A stretch of 64,000 bases of DNA from Hydrangea macrophylla (taxonomy: Eukaryota > Streptophyta > Magnoliopsida > Cornales > Hydrangeaceae), in NCBI GenBank assembly GCA_033977485.1, contig CM066989.1, forward strand, positions 99,467,887 through 99,531,886. The letters are read 5' to 3'. The notes under the pieces are model-generated. The model made no database searches, was not told the DNA's origin, and saw only the letters and a program-made list of their open reading frames with translations. Positions 11,609 to 20,660 of this stretch are shown in pieces (positions within the stretch are counted from its first letter, which is position 1; every line of letters begins with the position of its first letter). A program made the translations under genes and the position numbers.

Positions 11609-11806
11609 TAAAAGAGGATTTCAATTTTCTCAAAGGCGTCCCAACAAAGGGAAGAGCCATCAACAGAACCCACCCAAGTGTTCCCAACCCAATAAAGGGT
11701 TCAATCAGCCAAATAAGGCTGGTCCCCAGCAGAAACCCTCTGCCAAGGACATCCTAATTCAAGATCCTCAGTATGAATCTGAGATCTTTCATCAAAATTC
11801 TCCTTT
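11595..11806 (+). pseudogene. Proline/asparagine-rich tail reading after RNase H
   Basis: An open stretch overlapping the RNase H end in another frame, rich in Pro, Asn, Gln and Lys, that runs into a TA repeat. Possibly the start of a downstream viral reading frame cut at the integration border. Confidence 0.4.
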
Positions 11807-11830
11807 AATATATATATATATATATATATA
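11807..11830. repeat. TA microsatellite at right border of the viral fragment
   Basis: About twelve TA units, directly followed by the right inverted-repeat arm. Florendovirus-type endogenous viruses are reported to be enriched at TA repeats; here TA tracts lie on both sides (also 8999..9020). Confidence 0.8.
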
Positions 11831-11872
11831 TTTGTATTTAAAAAATAAAAATGTATGGTCATGTAAGTGGCC
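11831..11872 (+). repeat. Right arm of the 42-bp inverted repeat
   Basis: Reverse complement of 9210..9251 with one mismatch. Confidence 0.85.
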
Positions 11873-12095
11873 ACATGGGCCAAGATCTTATGATCTAGTG
11901 ACATCACTCACCCTCCTCCAAATGGGAGGTTGAGGGTTCTATTTCTCTTAGGGAGAGTCTTTTGAGAGGTTTTTCCCCTCCTTAGCCCATGAACTCAAGT
12001 GTGTAATATGAGCTTACTTTGGTAAATTCTAGTCTAAGTAGGTTTGCATGTGTGTGTCTTTGCATAAGTCAAAAATAAATAAATAAATAAATAAA
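11865..12095 (+). mobile_element. tRNA-derived SINE
   Basis: An A-box-like GATCTAGTGACATC (about 11890..11903) and a B-box-like GGGTTCTATTTC (about 11934..11945) sit at the spacing of a tRNA-type RNA polymerase III promoter. A pyrimidine-rich body follows, and the element ends in an (AAAT)n tail at 12071..12095. It would be transcribed by polymerase III and moved by a LINE reverse transcriptase. The 5' end overlaps or abuts the inverted-repeat arm, so it is approximate. Confidence 0.7.
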
Positions 12096-12811
12096 GGTCA
12101 AATTACACAGACCTCCCCTGAGGTATCTGACAATTACAGAGACCTCTCCTGTGTTTTTAAAAATTACACTTACCTCCCTTCTATTTTAAAAATGACTATT
12201 ATACCATTGGACAAATCATCAAAAAAAATTATCCACTATCTTTTAAAAATGAAAAAAAAATAATATTAACAATTATGAAAAATAATTTAAAAATCATCAA
12301 CAAAATTTTAGTATATACTAAATCAAGCTTGTACTAATTTTTTTAATAAAAAATATCAACAATAAATTTAAAAAACATAAAAATCATCAACAATATTATC
12401 TACTACCACTTTAAAATGAAAAGAATAATAACAATATTGAAAAATAAATAAATAAATGAATATCTATATTGTATTTTTGTTTGCTTTATATTTTTAAAAT
12501 TGAGAACTTGCTCCCGACATTATGAATGAGCTACTCCAATGAAACTTAATTAGTGCACGCCTTGTACGAGCATTGCCCTAGTATGTATATATATATATAT
12601 ATATATTATAAGACTACACTTAGCATGCTTTTTAAAAAATAAATAAATAAATAAAACAGACAAAAATACAATATAACTATTCATTTTTTTCAAATTTTGT
12701 TGATTTTTTTTTTTCATTATTGTTAGTATTCTTTTCATTTTAAAGTGGTAGTAGATGATTTTGTTGATGGTTTTTTATGTTTTAAAATTATTATTGATAT
12801 TTATAAATAAA

Positions 12812-12973
12812 AGAGTAATACTACGCTTTCTAAATTTCTTTCCCAAAAGTGTTTCTTAACACATGTGACAGTGGATCCAGTTGATTTTGATTGGTTGTGA
12901 TGTTAAAGTGGTTCAACTGTGGTCCCACTTCAATATCATTTGGGATAAAAATTTGAGAAGCATAGTATTACTC
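12812..12973. mobile_element. MITE of the AGAGTAATACTA family, nested
   Basis: Terminal inverted repeats AGAGTAATACTACGC... and ...GCATAGTATTACTC, flanked by TAAATAAA at 12804..12811 and 12974..12981. The 8-bp duplication suggests a hAT-like element. Related ends occur near 15750, 16800, 52713 and 61404. Confidence 0.75.
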
Positions 12974-13326
12974 TAAATAAATGTTTTAATATCTTTCACC
13001 TACTATTTGGACAAAAAAGTTAATAACGTAATATTAAAAAGCTAAAGATTATAAACCTAAATTTGAAATTTTTATAAAAAAAATTTTTCAAGCGCAAATT
13101 TTTATAAAGTTAGGGTTAAATACTATAAATCTAAATCTGTAAAATTTGTTAATGTATATATAATTTTATCTTATGCACGCGCGCGCTCACACACACACAC
13201 GCGCGCGTACATAAATATGTATAATGAGATAAAGGGTAAATTAGTAATCTTACACTCAAAAAGTAGATAAAAATGAGGTGAGTGTTATTTTCCAAACTAG
13301 AGAGGAGGTCCCTGTAATTGTTATAT

Positions 13327-13544
13327 GGGTAATACTTGGGGCACACCCAAAGAGACAACTTTTGGGACACAATTCAAGAGATGTGTCTATATCTCTCCTG
13401 TGATATCACTATGTGTCTATATTTCTCCTGTGATATCACCACAGGAGAGATATAGACACATAATGACATAACAGGAGAGATATAAACACATCTTTTAAAT
13501 TATGTCATAAAATTATATCTTTGAATGTGTCCTAATATTTACTC
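13327..13544. mobile_element. MITE of the GGGTAATACTTGG family, nested
   Basis: Begins GGGTAATACTTGG and ends AATATTTACTC. Flanks TTGTTATAT (13318..13326) and TTGTTATAC (13545..13553) form a 9-bp duplication with one mismatch. Internally there is a palindrome built from repeated GTGTCTATATCTCTCCTGTG. A relative lies at 39250..39397. It interrupts the right arm of the larger MULE-like foldback. Confidence 0.75.
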
Positions 13545-13605
13545 TTGTTATACACCTGAAGGGAGATCAGTGTAATTTGCCTATAAATAAAAGAAGTGGC
13601 CAAAA

Positions 13606-14135
13606 TTATTGGGTAATTTGCCTATAAAAGATTAGCTTTTTGGTCATCATTGGGTATGATTGGTGGCTTTGGGACTACCTCCTTCTGCATTGGTTCTCTT
13701 CCTGATGTAGTCTCTACTACTTTGGAAGATTTTCAAGCAACTTTGGTTGCTCCCTTTGGTGAAGCTCTTTCACCTTTTTGGGCTTGGCTTCATGCCATCT
13801 TCTATCTTTGGGCGGTCTTTTCCATCTACAAGAGTGAAGTTGCCCTGGGTTCCAGTTCTAGTCTCGCGGCTGTCTGTATGGCGTGGTGCTGGATTTCTCG
13901 TGCAGCTTTTGGAGCGATTTCTTTAGCCACTTATGCTTCCTTTACTATTGTACCTTTTGTTTTTGCTCTTGTTATCTTTGCTGTTGTTTGTATTTTTCTT
14001 TGCTATGTTTGGCTTAGTTCATTTGGCGATCATCCTCCTCCTGTGTTAGAGGATAGTCACTGTATGACTAAGTTTTTTTTTTTTGTACTTTTACTTCTAA
14101 ATTAATGCATTTGCCCTTTTAGCAAAAAAAAAAAA
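13606..14135 (+). mobile_element. 5'-truncated LINE (L1-like) 3' end
   Basis: Flanked by a perfect 15-bp target duplication AAGAAGTGGCCAAAA (13591..13605 and 14136..14150) and ending in a poly(A) run after CCCTTTTAGC, as plant L1 3' ends do. It contains a 151-residue open stretch (13650..14105), hydrophobic and Ser/Ala-rich, that matches no protein I recognise; I treat it as chance within the 3' region. A processed host transcript is an alternative. No reverse-transcriptase motifs are visible. Confidence 0.6.
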
Positions 14136-14150
14136 AAGAAGTGGCCAAAA

Positions 14151-15208
14151 GGGACAAGGGCTGCCGATGATCCAATATTATATTGGATATATAATACAGC
14201 TAGCTAAGGTACTAATTGGCTCATAAGATTACTATGGCCCACAGTAATCTTATCTTTAATTTCTTCGATCAAATAAAAATAATAATCTTATCTTTTTGAC
14301 TATTATGGCTATGGGTCCCTTGCCATCTCATCACGGACAGTGACAGGCTGACAGCACAATTTTAGCTCTCCACTTCCCATTTTATGAGTTTACTTTTAAA
14401 AACTCAATTTATTAAAGATATAAGAAAATCCTATGCTTATTTTTCATAATTAGTCCTAATTAGTGCAATAATTTTTTTAATCTTTATTTTAGTATAAATT
14501 TCAATAAAGAATAATTTTAGAAAATAAATAATAATTTTATACAAATTTAAGAAAAATAGACATTATTTTAAAACACCCTAAAATAGAGTACAAAACTTAG
14601 GACAGAGGATGTCGATTTTCCTAAACCAATAATGTACGTTTTCTTGTTCACCGTTTATTCAAGGGACCACAGTGTCGTGTCGATTTAAGTGCCGGTCCAC
14701 CTCGTCCATTTGCATGGTTGAAGCTAACCTCCAAAACGTTGAAAATTGAACCAGAACGTTGATAAGGAAATTTCATCAGCCCGGGGACATGAACAGTGGC
14801 GACTAAATACATTCTCGGGTTTTAGGCGAAAAATTAAATTGGGTTTTTTTTTTTATTATATATTTTCGTACGTTATTGACTATATATTTTAATTTTAATT
14901 ACAGTATTTAAAATTCACTTTTCTTGCCTTTTTAGATGTTACTAAAAAATTTATATTCAAGTTTTTTTAAAAAAGAACCTTCTGTTATCAATCGAGAACA
15001 TGCTAAGCTAATTAATCTTTCTTGCAACATGGTTAATTTTAGTGAAATTTTGTCAATTTAAATTTTGAAAAACATTTTTCTACGGAAGCAATTGATACAG
15101 GTAATTTTAATTAGATTTTATAATTACAAAAATTGTAGTTGATTTTCAAAGTAGACACTTATTTTAAAACATCTTTAAAATGAAAGGTGGATTGAAACAG
15201 ACATGATA
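14151..15208. other. AT-rich intergenic DNA
   Basis: No supported gene, tandem array or element boundary seen. Confidence 0.5.
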
Positions 15209-15345
15209 AAGTTTCTTAGGTGTGGTTGGTTAGATTTCTGTCACAATAGTGAGACACTAAAAAAAGAATTTTTTTAAACATTTTTTTTAATCCTGGGTCC
15301 AACTATTATGAGAGAATTTTAACGAACCACACTTAAACAACTTTA
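15209..15345. mobile_element. Foldback MITE
   Basis: AAAGTTTCTTAGGTGTGGTT at the left pairs with AACCACACTTAAACAACTTT at the right, and the complementarity continues inward through CACAATAGT and ACTATTATG. Confidence 0.65.
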
Positions 15346-15749
15346 CCTAAGTATATTCCCAATTATTTTGGAATGAAAAAAATGTAAATCTCTTTCTTCA
15401 TTCATTCCCATAAATAACCATAGTCTCATTCAAACTACATGTCATATTTCCTTATCACCATCTCTTTATCCATGTCAATTTCGAGTCCCCTGTTTTTCCT
15501 ATTTGTACATTTGTGTAGAATAGGAAGAGAGTAGAATAGGAAGAGAGATAATATCAATTCAAAATATCTTGGTTTTAAGTGCCACGCTGTCATGATTTAT
15601 GGTCATGGTTTTGTACCCGCGACATAATATAGTCTATAGACCACAAAAAAGTTGTGGAATCATACTACATGAACTACTAATTAGTTGTAAGTTAGAAAAA
15701 TCCGTTGTCATTTGATCTGACTGTTTTGCCAACTTGTTATTTGTAACAA
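15346..15749. other. AT-rich intergenic DNA
   Basis: Nothing recognised beyond a short duplication of GTAGAATAGGAAGAGAG near 15515..15550. Confidence 0.5.
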
Positions 15750-18138
15750 GAATAATCTCAATACTTTTTAAATCTTAATTTTAAATTCACATCTTAAATG
15801 ATATGATAGTGAGTCTACTGAATTTTGATTGAATAATATTGAATTGGTCCCATTATTATTTAAGGTTATCCCACTGTCATATCGTTTAAGATTAGAATTT
15901 GAGAAGCATAGCATTACTCTTGTTACAAAAGTGTCATTTCATTCATTCATTCATTCATTCATTTATATAGTTGTAAAAGTATCTCCAATGCACCTTCCGT
16001 TTCTCATGTTATAATCAAATTATAGCATAGATGCTTAAAAACACATCTCTAATACATTCTTATTCCTCCTTTAAAAAAAATAGCAATGATATTTTTTCTC
16101 TCAAATTTGAGATAAAGAATAGCATTGCTATAATTTGAGAAGAGTGATAGAAGGTGAATTGGAGATGTTTTCTTTTGGATTAATGCTATAATTTAACTTT
16201 TGCACTCATTCCAATAAAAATGGGTGCAAAACACACAACTTATAGTACAACAATAATAGCCAATGTGTCACAAAATAACACTTATTTTAGAATGTAGCAT
16301 TGGAGCAGAGATGTCAAAATATATTATTTAAGCCATGTAGCAATGCCAGAATATTGATTTGGCATGGGCAAAATGGCATCTTGCAGTGGAGATGCTCTAA
16401 GAGCAACTTTTGGGAAAATGCTATTTGCACTCCACTGATTGCTAAATGCACTCCATAGATTGCATTGAGTACTGGTATAAGAGGTTGTCAGAGTAGTACC
16501 ATAGAGTGCATTAATTGATTTTTTAGAGTGTGAATAGCAATTTCCTTACTCGTGACTCTAAAAGTGAAAAGGATTATGAAGTCATTTCTTATTAGGAAAT
16601 CGCTATTTGCAACTCCAAGATTCAACTAATGCACTATGATACAACTCTCATAGCATGAGATACCATGCACTCAATGCACTTCATGGAGTGCAAATAGCAA
16701 TTCCCTCCTTATTTTCTGGTAGAAAATTTGTTAGTGGGCATAAATGTAAGAGTAACATTATGGCTAATTAAAACATCCACATTAGTGTAGTTGAATTTAG
16801 AATAATTTCATATTTTTTAAATCTTAATTTTAAATTCACATCTTAAATGATATGATAGTGAGTTTACTGAATTTTGATTGAATAATATTGAATTGATCCC
16901 ATTATTATTTAAGGTTATCCCGCTGCCATATCATTTAAGATTAGAATTTGAGAAGCATAGGATTACTCTTGTTACAAAAGTGTCATTTCATTCATTCATT
17001 CATTTATACAGTTGTAAAAGTATCTCCAATGCACCTTCCGTTTCTCATGTTATAATCAAATTATAGCATAGATTCTCAAAAGAACATCTCCAATACATTC
17101 TTATTCCTCCTTTAAAAAAAATTGCAATGCTATTTTTTCTCTCAAATTTGAGATAAAGAATAGCATTGCTATAATTTGAGAAGACTGATGATAGAAGGTG
17201 AATTGGAGATGTTTTCTTTTGGATTAATGCTATAATTTAACTTTTGCACTCATTCCAATAAAAATAGGTGCAAAACACACAACTTACAGTACAACAATAA
17301 TAGCCAATGTGTCACAAAATAGCACTTATTTTAGAATGTAGCATTGGAGCAGAAATGTCAAAATAAACTCCCTCCGTCCCATAATAAGTGTCCACATTTC
17401 CTTTTTTGGATGTCCCACAATAAGTGTCCACTTTCCTAAATTGGCATATAGCTTTTACTTACTTTCCAAACCTACCCTTATAATAAAGACAAAGTAGCAT
17501 TTATTTGTGGTCTCAAAATAAGCAAAAAGTCAAACACCCATCACTTCTAAGGGTAAAATTGAAAAGATACCATTTAATGCACCAAAAAAACTAATATAAT
17601 ACAACTTTCTTAAACAATGTGCAAAATAGAAGTAGACACTTATTATGGGACGGAGGGAGTATTATTTAAGCCCCTGTAGCAATGCCAAAATATTGATTTG
17701 GCATGGGCAAAATGACATCTTGCATTGGAGATGCTCTAAGAGCAACTTTTGGGAAAATGCTATTTGCACTCCACTGAATGCTAAATGCACTCCATAGATT
17801 GCATTGAGTACTGGTATAAGAGGTTGTCAGAGTAGTACCGTAGAGTGCATTAATTAATTTTTTTAGAGTGTGAATAGCAATTTCCTAACTCGTGACTCTA
17901 AAAGTGAAAAGGATTATGAAGTCATTTCTTATTAGGAAATTGCTATTTGCAACTCCAAGATTCAACTAATGCACTATGATACAACTCTCATAGCATGAGA
18001 TACCATGCACTCAATGCACTTCATGGAGTGCAAATAGCAATTCCCTCCTTATTTTCTGGTAGAAAATTTGTTAGTGGGCATAAATGTAAGAGTAGCATTA
18101 TGGCTAATTAAAGCATCCACATTGGTGTAGTTGAATTT
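15750..18138. repeat. Tandem pair of a ~1.05-kb MITE-containing repeat
   Basis: Copy 1 is 15750..16799 and copy 2 is 16800..18138; the offset is 1050 bases and copy 2 is longer only because of the Stowaway insertion. Each begins with a small foldback (AAATTCACATCTTAAATGAT with its complement about 120 bases later) and includes two related MITEs ending in GCTATTTGCACTCC and its complement (16412..16545 and 16593..16706 in copy 1). A diverged third copy is at 61404..62600. Confidence 0.85.
17366..17659. mobile_element. Stowaway MITE in repeat copy 2
   Basis: Ends CTCCCTCCGTCCCATAATAA and GGGACGGAGGGAG, the standard Stowaway terminal repeat, with TA target. Copy 1 of the host repeat lacks it at the same point (around 16325), giving a direct empty-site comparison. 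Confidence 0.9.
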
Positions 18139-18199
18139 ATGGTAAGTTTAACCTAAATTGTGGTATCAAATTTGGGTGTCCTGTAATGGTAGAGACCAA

Positions 18200-18528
18200 C
18201 AAACAGTCAAGTCCAGTGGCAGATCCATGATTTTGGTTCAGTGGGGGCGAAACTAGAAATTTGTCCATGTGTTCAATGGTAAATAATCTCATACGAGGGT
18301 TCGGGGGTAGCTCCCCCGATACAAAATTTTGTTAGGTCTATATATATTTGAATAGTATTTATGTATCATAAATATTACTCTAATTTTGCTCTGAGAAGCT
18401 TTCTAGCTATTTTGGATTTGTTTCTAGCCGTTTTGAATTTGTTTATACATATCTACTCTCAATTTATTATAAACTAGTCGACAGCCCATGCCAATGATTG
18501 AAGAATTTGTCAAAATTATGAATGTATG
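18200..18528. repeat. Repeat of the AGTGGCAGATCCATGATTTT family
   Basis: Shared with 62670..62985. Contains a GC-rich hairpin (CGGGGGTAGCTCCCCCG, 18303..18319). Related diverged sequence is at 51979..52457. It is the target into which the chromovirus inserted; matching flank resumes at 34080. Confidence 0.65.
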
Positions 18529-19019
18529 TGTAATACCCTATATTTTTAAGGTTATAAATAATATATAAGATTTTGTATGAATACCTTGACCGTACTTGGA
18601 ATCTTACTTTCCAGAGATCGAAGTGTTCTCAAGCGATCGAGAATTTATATATTCAAGCGATCGAACCTCTTTCAATCGATCGAACCCTGCCAACATACAT
18701 TTATTACATGTCCCCCTTTTTCAACCGATCAATTCAGTCACAATCGATTGAACCTGGCCGATCTATTCTCAATTGATCGAAGTCACTTCGATCGATCGAA
18801 CGTAGCAGAATTCTTATCCCAGTTTTGTGCGCTGGAATGCCACCTGCCCTCTACCTTTTCCCATATATACCTGTATTTTGTGTATATGTGTTGTTTACTG
18901 AAACCAGGGATTTAGAGAGAGAAAGAGAGATAGATAGAGAGAGAGAGAGAGAGAGAGTTGTGTTTGTTATATATATACACACATCTATAAATATACACAC
19001 ACTCTATACATATATATTC

Positions 19020-19065
<46 letters not shown>

Positions 19066-20577
19066 AGAAGAAGAAGAAGGAAGAGACAAAGAGAGAGAAA
19101 GACAGAGGTAGAGACAGCGAGAGAGAAGAAGAGGCCATTGGAGGGAGTTCAAGCTTGATGTTTGCCAAACGCACCCTTAACTACGTTGGGTGAGTTCTAA
19201 ACTTACTCGGTAGCCTTGGTGTATGTTTTTACAAGTTTTTAACATGAAAGAATGTAACCAAACACCCCTTAACAACTCTAAACGTTCACTGCCCAGAACC
19301 TCTGGAGAAGAAGACGTTTGATTGATCGAACTGAGTTCAATCGATCGAAACCACCAGAGTCTCAATCGATCGAAATGACTTCAATCGATCGAGACAGCTT
19401 GACTTCAATCTCTTGAAGATTCTTCAATCGATCGAACTTTACTTTCTTCAATCGATCGAAATGACTTTGATCGAGCAATGCAAAACATGGTTCTCCCTTT
19501 TGTAAATCATGTGTATTGTTTAATTGTTTTATATATCCATACATACTTCCATTTTGTGATACGGTTGAATAAGAGATAATGGGACGCGGTAATTAGAGTG
19601 CATTGCGAGTAACGTATTCAAGATCGAACGTTAATAATGTATATTTCTAATCGAGTTTGATAATCTATTCATTTCAATCAGAGTAGTTAGGCTACATGGG
19701 AATGTTATGTAGTTGCTAGTAGTGTAAACGATAAGTAGGATTGATAAGTTCTGGGATTCAGACGGGAATGAGCATTGGTTAATCATATGTCCTTAAAAAC
19801 GGTGGACAGAGCATATGACCTTAAGAGCAGTGGACCGGACCAATTAGCTCTAAGATAACTGGTAATCCAATCATATATCCTTAAGAGCGATGGGCCGGGA
19901 TTACTGGTATAAATGTTAGAGTCGTGGCAATAGAACATATGTGTCTTTGCTCAAAGCGTTAAATCTCTGACTTGTGGTGGACTGTGCATATGTTCTTATA
20001 AGTAGGGGATGGACTGACGTAGTATCTATGACTTGCTGTGTACGTGGTAGATGACCTCTATGACTTGCGGTGCTTCGCGGTAGATGGTATCTATGACTTG
20101 CGGTGATATGGAAGTAGAGCATTGGAGTATCCATGTGTATTACACTCAAAGTCTTTTATTGATGAGTTTGATGTTCTACGTTATGGTATACAAGACGTGA
20201 ATAACCGATTAATGAGATTAGGAATAACGAGAAAGATATTACCAGTAGAACTACATACTATGTCCTTCATAACTGGTAATTACGTTATATCTATAATATT
20301 GTGTTAGTTTCTATTCACTCATCTTTCATTAAGCTAACGGCGTTTATTCCTGGACATCCACTGTCCAGACTACCCTGTTCCTAACCCTGCAAGTGATGAT
20401 CACTATCAAGATGATTACTCTGTAGATGGGAACTGTGTTAAGAATGGACTTGGAGCAGAAGGCAATGCTGGGCAAGACTACTACACTGACAACTATCCCT
20501 ATGCCAGCTAGAGATGGAGATGGATATTTAGTTTTATATTACATTCCTGTTGAACTTGGTTATAAATGGGTACTTGG
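18529..20577 (+). repeat. 5' LTR of the chromovirus (3' end missing)
   Basis: Homologous to the 3' LTR from about 18720 (matching 29080) to 20577 (matching 30915). Contains many CAATCGATCGAA units (18620..18800, 19316..19450), GA microsatellites (18917..18957, 19033..19062) and repeated CTATGACTTGCGGTG units (20026..20105). Homology stops at 20577, where other sequence begins. Confidence 0.8.
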
Positions 20578-20660
20578 GCATTATGGATATCGCAGTTTTC
20601 TTTCTTTTTACCCACAGCTTTTCCTTTCAAATCTTTTTCTAAGTTTCGAGTTTAAAACAA

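Larger units (their letters stand above)
12095..13582. mobile_element. MULE-like long foldback element inserted at the SINE tail
   Basis: The left end AGGTCAAATTACACAGACCT pairs with the right end GTGTAATTTGCCT, and complementarity extends inward for hundreds of bases: the arm at 12360..12450 pairs with 12660..12780. The flanks are ATAAATAAA-type 9-mers, fitting the 9-bp duplication of Mutator-like elements, although the low-complexity tail makes the exact site ambiguous. No transposase is present. Two smaller MITEs have inserted into its right half. Confidence 0.7.

Noticed and set aside
13650..14105. 151-codon open frame with hydrophobic stretches, like a membrane protein
   Set aside because: It lies inside a poly(A)-tailed, target-duplication-flanked insertion and resembles a T-rich LINE 3' region; no known family is recognised.
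18620..19450. Regular palindromic ATCGATCGA units considered as a CRISPR-like array
   Set aside because: Spacing is irregular, there are no unique spacers of constant length, and the host is a plant; the units lie in an LTR.
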